NCBI GenBank assembly: GCA_009809945.1 | Contig: WTPW01000027.1 | Span: 617,195-681,194, forward strand | Reading direction: 5' to 3' | Length of the DNA: 64,000 nucleotides | Origin: Gigaspora margarita | Lineage: Eukaryota; Glomeromycota; Glomeromycetes; Diversisporales; Gigasporaceae | Shown here: piece after piece, positions 1 through 10,870 of the stretch | How positions within the stretch are numbered: the first letter of the stretch is position 1 | Layout: every line of letters starts with the position of its first letter | Program-made: the position numbers and the translations under genes | Notes under the pieces: model-generated | What the model saw: the letters and a program-made list of their open reading frames with translations, nothing else | Databases searched by the model: none | Told to the model about the DNA's origin: nothing

Positions 1-134
1 AATGTCAGCATTAAAAAATCTTAATTGATTTATTGCTATAACGTTCATTAAAAATAAAATATTAATACTTTTCTATGTTTAAAAATAAGAATAAAATTTT
101 CTATGTACAAAAAAAAAGTGAAAAGGGTGGTAAA

Positions 135-543
135 TTACTTAAAGAATAAAAGCAATTTGGATGGATCATTATCCATGCTAGCAGATGATATGGTAAAAAT
201 TCGTATACCTGATATTAACAAACTAAAGATGCAGTGAAGATAACTGGTACCAAGTGAGTGAACTTGAACCATTGGGGACTTCTGATTGCCCTGATGTGAT
301 GTGGTTCCCTTGAACAAAATTAATAACAAAATCTCTGAAGCAAATGAGTAAGTAAATTATTAAATTAAATAAATTTTATTTACCACTAAATTAATTTTTT
401 TTAAAAAAAATTGTAGTGATAAAATAAATACTCTTTTTCATCAAGAAGCAACATGTTCAAGTAGAACAAACCAAAAAAACTGCTGCATTATCGAAAAACC
501 AATTGCAATACCAAAGCCTGCAGTTGTCGAAAAAATAATTTAA
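135..543 (+). pseudogene. 3' end of a spliced gene, probably decayed
   Basis: I do not recognise the product. The last exon (417-543) reads through about 42 codons to TAA. It is preceded by a good intron at 348-416 (starts GTAAGT, ends TTGTAG, 69 nt), and the frame is continuous across the junction. Upstream of about 300 the frame is closed. A coding-like stretch at 135-230 and another at about 238-310 lie in different frames with stops between them, so the gene is either broken or has further introns I cannot place. The opposite-strand open frame over 135-329 is treated as a shadow, because the intron signals are on the plus strand. Confidence 0.35.
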
Positions 544-1318
544 TATGCATAAAGAAATTTGGATGTGTGTTACAAGATCATTATCAAAATTGTTAATTTT
601 TCTTTTCTTCGATTTGATTTTTTTTCCATTCTTTTTCTTGAAATTTATGTAATCAAATCAGCATTTATGCGTAAAATTAATATGTAAATCTAATTTGTAT
701 ATTTTGCAAAAAATTATACTGATTATACCGATTGTAAAATAATATATATTATTTTTAAATTTACGAATGATACCTTATGTGTCAATTTCTAAACAACATA
801 AATCGAAAAATGACGCGGAACATATATAGTATATTAATGACGCATAGTTACGTCAGATCATACAATAATCGATAATATCCAATAAACATATCTCTGTTTT
901 AAGCAAGTTCAATAATATCAAAAATGCATTTCAAATTGGAATGATCCGATCTGATACTGGTGATCAATTAACAGATTACAATCATTAAAATTGGGACAGT
1001 ATATGCTTCCAGAAATCATCTTAAGCAATTGAGTTCATGCGGTTTAATGCTGACTACCTTCATAATGCAAGTTGGCCACCAATATGTTCATATTATACCA
1101 GTGCGATCACGTTGAATATGTAACATGAAATGTGAGAGTGATGGTTTCTGTTCAACTTTTTTGATGTTCGCTATGCTGATTTTTGCAAAATCCTTTTTTG
1201 GTGTAAGTAAATGGTTTTCATTTTTCCAATAATAGTAGAAGTTAAGATAATATTAACACAGTATCATGTGTTTGTACGTACGTGATTTAAGTCATACCGG
1301 TGTGAGAATAAAGTACAA
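544..1318. other. AT-rich intergenic DNA, nothing recognised
   Basis: No supported ORF. Flanks the hAT-like element that starts at 1326. Around 1233-1275 there is a short diverged match to 5341-5380 on the other side of the element (both contain AGTAGAAGTTA). Confidence 0.5.
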
Positions 1319-1645
1319 CTGATTATTGGGGTGTTAGATAGTCCAGCACTATATGATTGGCCCACTAATAAAGATTTTTAAAATTTTGTCGAATTTATTG
1401 GAAAAATTTATCATAATAAATTTATAATAAAAAACTGTGCATTTTTAAAATGTTCTAACTCCCGTTCTAGTAAATCAATTTCAATTCTGTAACTTGCAAA
1501 TGATATGAAATAGTATGCTTTATAAAACTATGTTGAGATATTTTTCATTTCATTTTATCAATGTGGCTAAAATTATAAATTAATAAATTTTAATGGTTTT
1601 TTAAACGATTAAGTTATAGAGAGCTACTAAAATTTACATAATAAT

Positions 1646-2136
1646 CCCTGTAAGAAATGTGGACCGGGGTGTGGCACGCGTTGGCGTCGGGAAATGTTCG
1701 GAATAGCACGTCTACGGTGGCACGCTCATGCACGATATATGTAATGGCACGTCTCGTAGTGACACGCATATGCACGTTTTTCATGCCGGGAATGACACGT
1801 ATTAGCACGCGTGTAGTGTTGGCACGTATTCGAAATGACACGTATAGAACGGTTTCACGTAATAGCACGTATTTCGTAATAGCACGTAAGTGGCACAAAA
1901 CCCGATCTAATTACAGTCCAAAATGCTCGTGCAAACGCCCAAAACGTTCTTAAAATCCGTGCCAAAATCCATGGATTTTAGATTAGTAAAGTGCTGCAAA
2001 ACCCGGTCCAATTACGGTCCGAAATGCACGGGCAAACGGTCCCACATACATACAAATCCGGTCCTCAATCCGTGCCACAAACTTACGCGCATTAACGTGG
2101 ATGTCCGTGCCTATCCGGTACAATTTTCTTACAGGG
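1646..2136. mobile_element. CpG-rich small element, CCCTRTAAG TIR, 3-bp TSD
   Basis: The ends CCCTGTAAGAAA (1646-1657) and its complement (2125-2136) are exact. The TIR continues imperfectly for about 33 bp (accgg and ggcacg blocks in both arms). The flanks are AAT at 1643-1645 and 2137-2139, a 3-bp TSD. The interior is much richer in GC and CpG than the surroundings and is full of short GCACG/GCACGT words in both orientations, like the subterminal repeats of CACTA-type elements. The open frames over it (1657-1953, 1923-2153, 1614-1898) look like by-products of its low AT content. The same TIR start and a 3-bp TSD recur in the element at 47088-48896. Confidence 0.7.
1896..2038 (+). repeat. 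Two-copy 42-bp direct repeat inside the CpG-rich element
   Basis: Copies at 1896-1937 and 1997-2038, offset 101 bp. Both read CAAAACCCG, then a TTAC-GTCC block, then GCAAACG, with about eight mismatches. Between and after them are variants of ATCCGTGCCA. I take them as internal or subterminal repeats of the element. Confidence 0.6.
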
Positions 2137-2544
2137 AATATCAAATATGGTAACATAGTTTTAAAAGCATATTATTAATACACCATTCGCTTTTTACAGA
2201 TTAAATTTGTTCTACTAGAGCAGGAGTTAGAACGTTTTAAAGGTATTATTTTATATAATGGTTACCATATGATTTCAATCTCGCGCTTTGATTTGAGTAT
2301 GCGCCACAGTATATATTGCATTTGAAAGTTATGCTCATTTAGACAAATATGTGTTGTATGTACGCTTAATTGAATTAATTTAAAATAAGCGTACTAGTGC
2401 CAATTAAATCCAAATTCTCAAAATATTAAAGGTTTCTCTATACAATAATATAATGGAATATTTCTGTTATGACTAGTGATTATAAAGAATTTTACATTGT
2501 CGGCATGAAGTATATTATTATTCAATTTTAATGACTTCATAATA

Positions 2545-5105
2545 ATGAAATTATTTGTATATATTATGAAAATAAATGTCCATTTATTATTTAAATATAA
2601 ATTTGTATTTGTTTATTTCAATTATATTAAAAATGATTCGCCATTCAAAGAAAAGAAACATTGGCTAAAAATTATTAAAGATCGTGAATTAAAAAACAAT
2701 GTTGTAGCATTTATGCGATTGTTGATTCTTTGAGTCATGAAGAATTAAAAAATATTCAAAACCATATTAATTCGCTAAACTCTCAATTACAAAATAATAA
2801 CGTCTATGAAATTATTGATTCTTAGAACCAGGAAGAATTAAACAATGTTCAAACCCACATTAATTTGTTAAACCCTCATTACAAAATATTAACAATTATG
2901 AAATTATTGATTCATTGAACCAGAAAGAATTAAAAAATATTCAAAACCATATTAATTTGCTAAATCGTCAATTACAAAACATTAACATCTATGAAATTAT
3001 TGATTCCTTGGACCAAGAAGGGTTAATAAAACTATGAAATCACATCGATTCAATCAATCCAAAATGACAAAGTGTGTTGAAAAAAACTCAATACATTAAT
3101 TAATAATATAAAAAGTTTACCAGATAATCAAATCTTAAAAATAGAACATTTAATTAGTACAATAATATATTCTAAAGGTAAAACAAAAGTGAATTATTGT
3201 CACCATACCTACAGAATAAAGCAAATGAATTCGTAACTAGTGGTCTTTTTAAGCATTATTCATTTGCTAAGGCTTTTCAAATTGAAAACAACAAGTTAGC
3301 AAAGTCTTTAAAAATGGCAAATCATAAGCTTAGGTCTTTTCATATGAAGCTTGTATGAGTAGAGGAGGTGAAACAAAAGTATATTTTTAAGATTTAATCT
3401 ATTTCTCGAAGATCAAAAAAAAATTATAAAAAGTCAATTTCAAAAGGCAGCAAAAAATTAATAAAACATAATAAGCGTGAATATATAGCTTAATTCGTTA
3501 ATCTTGCTACTAATATAAGCAATGTTGAAACAGTTTCTCTTTCTGAGGCAGTCGAATGCACCAAAGTAATAGCAACGATCTTTACTGAGGAGAGACCAGA
3601 TCATTGGCTCTCAACAGAACTCTTTCTCGTTGGAATAAGGAAGTTGCTAAAATATCGCTTCAACAAAATCAGCTAGGTAAACCAAATTCACCTTCTTATT
3701 CATATGGAATAATGGCTGATAAAAGTACAAGGGAAGATAAGAAGGTGTTTTTAGTTTGTTTTTCATATTGGAATGAATATAAAACTCAATCTATTCTTAC
3801 CCTTGCTAAAATGGCTGATATAAATAAATGCAGTAGAGGTATAATAGCAAAAATGGTAAAATTACTATGGAAAAAATAATTTGAATCCAAAACAGTATGG
3901 ATATTGACTTACTGATAACATGGTATACATGTCAGGGCATAAATCAGGTGCCATTGTAGAATTTAATTTACAAAATAATGCATCGTAATTTAGGGTTCTG
4001 TGTGGTCTACACGCACTACAGATAGCTTTAGTCACTTTTGAAAATACTGCATTCGGAAAGTTAAGTACAGTATCAGGATTATCTTTGTGAGAACATTCTT
4101 ATAACCTTCTTCAGCTAGTCTACTATTTACATGATGGATATGATGAGAGTAATAAAGAGTGTTCATTAAATATGAAATCAAATACAATACAAAAATTGTA
4201 TTGAATACTCCTAAAATGTACTTTACCAAAATATCAAAAACCTATTTCAAGCTGATGGTGATATCAATTAATAACTGCAAATCAGTATCTCAAAAAATTT
4301 TAATGCACATCACCTCTTTGGAACTTGGTTTGTGAATCAGCTTAATCAATTTAAAAATATGTCTGAGGGATATATTAAGCAATAAAGGTCTTCGTTGAAT
4401 GGATAAACAATGCAAAACTTAATCTCCAAATAAAATGTATGCTACAATTTGGAATTTTTTCTATTTAAAGTTCCTTGAATTTCTAACCGGGTTTGATTTT
4501 GTACCTCAAGTATTAGAGAATAATTCATTCAAATGCCTTCCTCCCAGGTACCGTGCACACAAACTTCCTGGTCAAGTTTTATTGTGGCTTGAAGAATTAC
4601 AAAGTGCAATTGCTAACTTATATATTATTTTTGATAAAGAATTTGTTGAAGCCCAATCAAAACTATGTGATCAGGTATTTAGTATTTTAATTCACAATAT
4701 AAAAATTGGTTTAGAAAAAGTCAGGGATGGATTTTTAATATAGATGGGTTGCTGGACTCATTTACCCTTAACAATATGTTTGTTAGGTGGAGATAATGGA
4801 CCTGACTTTGCACGAATGTCTTATCCACATGAGCTCTCTAGTTTTCCTCTTCTATATAATTTTGTAAAATATAGAATATGGTCAATTATAGTTCATCAGC
4901 AGCAACTAGAGGGAATGTTTAATAAATATAATATCAAAATGCACCCAAATATAATTGACGAAGTGCAAGAAGCAAGGCTCTGACTCTCAAGTCCAAGTAA
5001 ACTGGAGGTAAGTTTTGATCGTGAAGATTTAAAGGCAATCTGGAAAAGGCAACAGAGTGATATAGCTGAAAATACTGAAGAAGAGCTTGATGAAGTGGCT
5101 GCTTA
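2545..5105 (+). pseudogene. Decayed transposase of the 4-kb hAT-like element
   Basis: Coding remnants in one direction fill the element. The N-terminal part carries a 31-residue tandem repeat (2717-3090). From 3604 the frame is open for 91 codons and contains YGIMADKSTREDKKVF and a following SYWNE block. At about 3905-4205 conserved-looking blocks follow with stops: DNMVYMSGHKSGAIVEF, then CGLHALQIALVTFENTAFGK, then YLHDGYDESNKECSLN. The C-terminal part (4435-4983) runs through single stops and includes HQQQLEGMFNKYNIKMHP, ending at about 5105 with an acidic tail. At least six stops or frameshifts make it non-functional. I recall similar multi-copy transposase-like proteins from Rhizophagus genomes, but that is memory, not a search. 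No full DDE triad could be assigned. Confidence 0.6.
2717..3090 (+). repeat. Coding tandem repeat, 93-bp unit (31 residues), about four copies
   Basis: The word GATTC that begins each unit's core lies at 2724, 2817, 2909 and 3002, giving spacings of 93, 92 and 93. Translated units look like EIIDSLNQEELKNIQNHIN followed by LLNRQLQNIN, rich in Leu, Ile, Asn and Gln and suited to a helical repeat. The 92-base step is a single-base loss that breaks the frame, so the array decayed after it expanded. It lies in the N-terminal part of the transposase remnant. Confidence 0.7.
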
Positions 5106-5318
5106 AGCTATTTTAAAAAGTTTATTAAAAAAAATTAGAAGTATTAAAATTTTATGATAAATAAAAAATGCGTTCAAAAAAATTTTTTTAATGTAATTTA
5201 TACCCAAGAATATATCTGAATATGCCTGATTTCCAGTAAAAAATCCTAACAATTAGATCTGATTATGTATTGCACTATGATAGTAGATCATTTGGCATCT
5301 AACACCCCAACTGATTAT

Positions 5319-6540
5319 GTAAATTATATTTATTTGATTATAGTAGAAGTTAAAATTATATCAGCATAGTACAAACACAACACATCATAATTACTTCATA
5401 ATATGTAGTGGTGTGAGAAGAATATAACTGTGTGAATATATCATGATCAGGAATATACCGTACTTGTATGAAGAAATAATTGTGTGGAAAAATAAGGCTA
5501 TAGTTGTTTTTCCATATACCTATTAGTGAAATTCTAGAAACCTGAGTAATATCGTAAATCCTCACAATATATGGTCTTTATCTTACAAAAAGCTATAGAA
5601 AGATGCTGGACCTTTATATCATAGAATTTCAGTTTTCAAGACCCACCTTATAATGGTTTGCAAAAAGGTGTGACCACTGCAGATCATGATGTGACTCATG
5701 ATAGTTTCTGTTCTTACCACAAAAATCAAAGGGTCACAATTTGTACACTTTAACGTTTTCAATTGGCCGTATTCAAAGAATGTGATTTAAATATGTGAAA
5801 TTTTTTATAAAAGATGATCAAATTATGACAAATTTATTTTAAATCTGTAACAAGGGCAAATAATATTACTAAGGGAGTTGTTTATGTAATGCACTTTGTA
5901 AGAACTCCATGCTGACTTTTTTGGATCAGAAGAAGGAAAAGTATTAGCAGATGCACTTTGCAAGAACTTCACACTAATTGTATATAATGATATTAGATTT
6001 AAATTAAACTTAAATAATTAAATATTAAAATAGTTTAATAAATTAAAAATATATATATATAATAAAATATTGAAACATCGTGAAATTTCTAGCTATTGGT
6101 TTAATTTATCATAGAATGCATTTTTAGTTTGTAGTTTTTTTTCAAGTTCAGAATTATTATACTAATTTTTGTACTATAGTTTATCCTAATATTTAGTTCC
6201 TTATTTGTTTCTTTACCTTAACTAATTCTAAAATCTGAAATTGCTAACTTTTTAATTGAGTTAATCAATGTTCCCAATGTAATGTTATAATAATTTATAT
6301 TAATAAATGTGTCAAAAGTGGGGGATATAGGTTTTCTTTGTCTCTATAACTTTACTGTAAAGAATTCTGATACAGAAGTTATTTGCTATTCAATGACTAC
6401 AGTATTTGGATAAGGTTTTTAAAATTATCTTAATTTTTATTGTAAGTTGCTGTAAAAATCTGCTACAAAAAATTACTCGCTATTCCAGTAATATACGGTA
6501 TGTAGTTAAAGTTAGTATTGAAATTAGAGTATTAAAAAAT
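5319..6540. other. AT-rich DNA without a gene; two short direct repeats
   Basis: Nothing coding is supported. ATGCACTTTG-AAGAACT words recur at about 5889 and 5951 (62 bp apart), a minor duplication. The short open frames here have no coding features. Confidence 0.4.
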
Positions 6541-6784
6541 GGTGCACCGCGCACCATGGTGCACCCCTTTTATGCTTCTCAAAATGTTACTAAAGTAACC
6601 CCTGTTGTACTTTTAATGAAAAATGCTCCTCTCGTGATGTTATTTTAGATTCTAATTTTAAATTAATCCTAAACTTAATACTAATTCTAACTTTAACTCT
6701 AACCTTCTAACCTTCTAACCCTAACCCTAACCCTAATTCCAATTATTAGTATTTATAGGGGTGCAACATAGTGCACGGTGCATC
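6541..6784. mobile_element. MITE with about 30-bp TIRs and telomere-like core
   Basis: The left arm starts GGTGCACCGCGCACCATGG (6541) and runs into TGCACCCCTTTTA. The right arm (6754-6784), reversed, reads GATGCACCGTGCACTATG then TTGCACCCCTATA. About 26 of 31 positions agree. The left arm is itself palindromic (GGTGCACC / CCATGG). The core contains degenerate CTAAC words ending in a run of CCCTAA repeats at 6717-6736. No clean TSD could be fixed because both flanks are A/T runs. Confidence 0.6.
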
Positions 6785-7250
6785 AAATTAAAAATTTCTT
6801 GAAATTATTGTAATATTAATCATGAGTTAACCCTTTCTATCTTTTTTTGGCATGCTTCATATCGTTTCCAACAATGTTAAGATTAGACATAGATTGTTTT
6901 GTTTATTGGCTATGATTTTAATCATGACCGCCACATTTCCTTTTAAACTAAAACGGAAAGGATTTTTATCAAACTATCTTGATATATTTGATATATTTGA
7001 TCTATATCCCAAAATTTTTATTGTATTCGGGTTGTATTTATAAGATTTTTTAAGTTTAACAACTTTTGATTTCGTATGCATTACTGTATAAACTTTATTT
7101 TTGAAATTACTAAAAATATAACTTATGCAATTTTTAGTTAATAATTTTCAGATCAAATTTGATTTCTTTTTCTAGTATATACTGTAATCACTTTTTGCTT
7201 TGATTTTTTGTAGCATTTGTAGTTTCCTTTATTTATATATTAAAAATATA

Positions 7251-7383
7251 TGTACAATCAGTGTTTATTTTTCACGTGCGCAAAAGTGTGCGCATCCAAT
7301 CAAATTGCCTTATTTAAAATTTGATTGGATTCGCACACGTGCGCACACTTTTGCGTACGTGAAAAATAAACACTGTGTACAAT
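7251..7383. mobile_element. 117-bp foldback hAT MITE with 8-bp TSD
   Basis: Element 7259-7375 starts CAGTGTTTATTTTTCACGTG and ends with its near-exact complement. The two arms cover almost the whole length; the right arm has a 10-bp extra block. The flanks TGTACAAT (7251-7258 and 7376-7383) are identical, an 8-bp TSD. A CAG-type end plus an 8-bp TSD is the hAT pattern. It would fold into one long hairpin if transcribed. Confidence 0.85.
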
Positions 7384-7948
7384 AGCAAGCTTTATATTCA
7401 TCGCTCATATGTCTTATTAGTTAAAACTTATAATATTTACATAGTGTTTTCTTTTTATAGCATATCTTGATGCTAATTATTATCAAGTAATTAGTTACAG
7501 TGATTTGCACCTTTAAATTCTATTAGATAGACCTCTATTTACTTATTGTATATACGTACATTCGTAAAATTTCTTTAAATTACAATTTTCACCTTGCGCT
7601 TTGTCATTTATAGGTTTCTATTCTTCCAATTTGTAAATTGTAGATATAAAAAAATTGTAAATAAAATATATATAAACAATATTACATAGTATTTAGCAGG
7701 AAAGCATTGCTATTATCTTTTTTTAATAAGGTATGACTTAGGATAGATTATATAAAAGCTTTTTTTATTTTAAAAAATTTTTTTTAAACTATTGTAACGG
7801 TTAATTGGGAGGGCGATAAAACAATATAGACAATAGTGCCAATTTAAACTCCAACCGATTACGGGTAGAAGTGAATAGGGCGATAGTAAAGGGAGAGTTT
7901 ATATAATGGTAAAGGGTTGATGAAGCGAAACGATACTATGATGTAAAG

Positions 7949-8224
7949 ATGATAAGAGATGGTTGGTTACTAATAATGTGTGATATCGGTGATGGTGTAT
8001 GGGTTAATGATCAAGGTAATTTCGACACGAAGTTTAAACAAGGTCAGAATCACCTGAACAATTTAAAAGAATTAACAAAACTAGTCACACAGAATTCGAG
8101 TTATAATAAGCCAATACGAAGTTACAAGTCAATTCAGTCCGTCGAATTGAGTCTCGCAAGGGTTATTAAAGTTAAATCGAATTCAAAAGATAAGGGTTTT
8201 ACTTTTAATATTATTGCATTTTAA
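7949..8224 (+). CDS. Unrecognised 91-codon open frame
   Basis: I do not recognise this protein. It begins MIRDGWLLIMCDIGDG and has a Lys/Ser-rich second half. Base composition over 7790-8220 is richer in G than the neighbouring DNA, with words such as GGGCGATA repeated at about 7811 and 7878, so it may be part of an old coding region or of a repeat. No intron, promoter or domain could be identified, and the real start is unknown. Confidence 0.2.
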   Translation: MIRDGWLLIMCDIGDGVWVNDQGNFDTKFKQGQNHLNNLKELTKLVTQNSSYNKPIRSYKSIQSVELSLARVIKVKSNSKDKGFTFNIIAF

Positions 8225-8284
8225 ATTTAATGCAAAAAAACTTATTTTTATTTGATTGAATTCGAAGGCCTTAAATACATTTTA

Positions 8285-8400
8285 AGAGCTGTCACGTATT
8301 CGTGGAATGTATAACGTATTCGCGATTTTTACCACGTATACGCGAGTTGCGGAAGTATTTGCAGGATGGGTATTCGCGTATTCGCGTTAATTAGCGCGTT
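8285..8400. repeat. CpG-rich patch with CGTATTCG words
   Basis: CGTATTCG or CGTATACG occurs at least five times within about 115 bp, a density of CpG that stands out against the AT-rich surroundings. It resembles the compositional style of the element at 1646-2136 (subterminal-type short repeats), but I found no TIR pair or TSD. Confidence 0.35.
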
Positions 8401-8690
8401 TACATGATTTCTAGTTCTAAGCCACTAAGCCACATTTAGATAACCTCATTGTATACATGGTTTTAAAAATATTTACAACAAATAAAAATTAATTAAAATA
8501 ATTTGTCACAGTAGCCCTTTATGAATTTAACGCCCTTAAACGGCTCTCGTATTTGTGCAACACGGTTTTGCTAAATATGCGCATTCCGTTTACATTAGCT
8601 AATGTACCAACCGTATATGGGGAGAAAATCGCCAAAAAAAGAAATTTGCTGTATCACGAATTTGAAAGCGTTGTGTATGGTCTATACTCT

Positions 8691-8776
8691 TGTTCTTGTG
8701 CTTGAGGTTGAAGTTGAAGTTGATGTTGATGTTGAAGTTGTTGCTCTTGCTCTTGCTCTGCTCTTGCTCTTGCGAG
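8691..8776 (+). repeat. Simple repeat, (TTGCTC)n and (GTTGAA)n
   Basis: Imperfect hexamer array: TTGAAG/TTGATG units followed by TTGCTC units. The open frames on both strands (acidic/hydrophobic Val-Glu on one, Asn/Lys-rich on the other) are consequences of the hexamer and are not called as genes. Confidence 0.75.
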
Positions 8777-9770
8777 ATTATGAGAAAGGTGTGATTGTTT
8801 GAAATTTTTGTTTTTGTGTCAAAACTGTGCCATTTGTTGTAGTATATTATACCTGTTTTCATTATTTTGCACTTTTCCTTTATTTTTTTTCAGAAATTTC
8901 GATGCCCTGATCAATTGATAATCGTAAATGCTAAAGACATTTTATGATAATTTACGTTTGCTAGGCCAATTGTTTTGCTGTTAAAATTTTTTGACGGATC
9001 TTAGATGGTGAAACGTGGTTTTGCTATATTGTACTCGATACCAATGCCGTCTAAGACATGTGCAATGTAAAAGGTTATTTTATTTTTATTGGTTTATCTT
9101 ATTTTTATTGTTTTGTATTGTAGTAATTGTTTGTATCAAAAACAGAGTATGTGGTTAGGCAGCATGTGAGTGTTTCTGTACAAATCCATGCTTTTGATTG
9201 GATATTTCCTCTTTAATTGCGTTATATAATTATTTAATAATTTCTATATTATTTATAAACTGGTACAAAATGGGGTTATGCGTAATATTACATGTGTATA
9301 TACATACTTTGAATATATGGTTACTAAGCTATTTTTAGCGTATACTTGCGAAATATCATAACTAATTGTGCGATGCATTAAATGCAGTAAAATATCATAT
9401 TTATCTATTGTATGAGAATGAACATTGCTTTAACAGGGGTTTCCTCGATTAAAGTGCATATCGATCACTGTAAAAGAATGCTTTTTTTTATTATTGGCTT
9501 ACAGAAATGCACTAGCTAAATACATTATGAACCGCATTACATATCAAAAAGGATCATTATGCTGTATTAGTATTTGCAGATTGCGATTCTAATATCTGGA
9601 CAATTTAAAACTTAATTGCTTATAAAATTTAATTGTGTATTAGATATCTATGAGCTAGCCAGAGTAGCCACCTCAAAGTTCGTTATCACTTGGCATCACT
9701 ATCGCGTTTGTCATAGCATACAATTTATTGATTGTGAAATTGTTTGTATGCAGCGGCAATGAATATATGG

Positions 9771-10014
9771 GGGGGTGTCAGTAGAAACCAGGCAAATTGT
9801 TTCTAAGTAAATTTTTTTTAGACTTTGAATTAAAATATCTCAACAACTATTAAACCACACTTGATAAAATTTTTTTATTTTAATTCTATATAGTTATAGA
9901 ATTAATATAAAAAAAATTTTATCAAGTTTGGTTTAATAGTTGTCAAGATATTTTAATTTAAAGTTTTAAAAAAACTTACTAAAAACAATTTGCCTGGTTT
10001 CTACTGATACCCCC
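9771..10014. mobile_element. Foldback MITE, GGGGGTRTCAGTAGAAACC ends
   Basis: The left arm GGGGGTGTCAGTAGAAACC (from 9771) and the right arm (to 10014) are near-perfect complements for more than 100 bp. They meet at a short AT loop around 9890-9905, so the element is essentially one hairpin. The flanks are ATAT on the left and ATAT on the right, compatible with a TA or ATAT TSD; because the flank is itself palindromic the exact length is ambiguous. Confidence 0.75.
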
Positions 10015-10853
10015 ATATTATTATCAATTTTGTCAATGTCAATGTGACACATAATGGATTCTGAAGTAATTAGAAGGTGGTGTGAAAATTATAATAAAAA
10101 CAGATTTCACCAAGATGCGATAATTGTATTGGATTTTGCTATTTTGTAACTCAGGTTTACCAGTAGAGATGAAAATCGATTCTAAAACTTTAATCAATGA
10201 TCGAATCAGTTATAATCAATTTTAATAGATAATTAAATCCTATATATATGTTGTTATCACTTAACTAATCTTAATAATAAAAAGCTTAATTATTTGGCCA
10301 ATATTATTTATTCATTGTGTAAAAATTAAGAAATAGTCTTAAAAATTAAAAATAAACTTAGCCAATATAAAATGGCTGGGTATAAATTATAGGCTTAAAA
10401 TTTAATAAAACAATTTGACTTATATTTAACAATCATGCAGCCATCAATATTTACTTACTCGAGAATAGTTAGAAATAATTAAGCATAACAATTTTAAATA
10501 TTTACAATAACTTGCGAAATAAAGATGGCTGAGTACAAACTAAATGCTAAGCTAAATGATTCATAAAGTTAAAAACAAAAGAGCTATTTTTAAGATAAAT
10601 AAATAACTTGAAAATTAGTAAAAGTTTATTATAATTAAATTGATTATTCACCTAGAATTGATTCTAATTCAAGAATCAATTCAAAAATATGTAATCATTT
10701 CTAGAAATAATTAAAACGATTACACAAAAATTTGATTAATAATTAAATTGATTATCATACAATTCTTATTCCTATCTGAAACTTTATACTTAATTAGTGA
10801 TAATCCACAAACTACTATTATATAGTATAATGATCATGTAATTAGATTATTTA
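10015..10853. other. AT-rich DNA, possible degraded TIR element
   Basis: No gene. Between about 10160 and 10780 there are many ATTGATTATAATC-type words in both orientations, suggesting an old inverted-repeat element, but no convincing end pair or TSD could be set. Confidence 0.3.
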
Positions 10854-10870
10854 AAATTATCCTTTTATAA

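Larger units (their letters stand above)
1326..5310 (+). mobile_element. 4-kb hAT-like DNA transposon with TIRs and TSD
   Basis: The two ends are the 14-bp perfect inverted repeat TTGGGGTGTTAGAT (1326-1339) and its complement (5297-5310). They are flanked directly by CTGATTA at 1319-1325 and 5311-5317; the next base allows an 8-bp reading, CTGATTAT. A 7-8 bp TSD points to a hAT-like element. The interior holds a decayed transposase in the plus direction (2545-5105). A second, unrelated element (1646-2136) sits between the left end and the gene. The TIR and TSD are seen directly; the superfamily is inferred from TSD length only. Confidence 0.75.

Noticed and set aside
1614-2153. Three overlapping open frames on both strands
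   Set aside because: They coincide with the GC/CpG-rich transposable element at 1646-2136, where stop codons are rare by composition; the frames overlap each other on both strands and have no domain or intron signal.
6717-6736. Telomere
   Set aside because: Only three CCCTAA units, inside a TIR element; the same holds for the short TTAGGG-like words near 12470, 52020 and 53400.
8599-8862. Overlapping 66- and 87-codon frames on both strands
   Set aside because: Created by the hexamer simple repeat; the residues are the repeat's translation.
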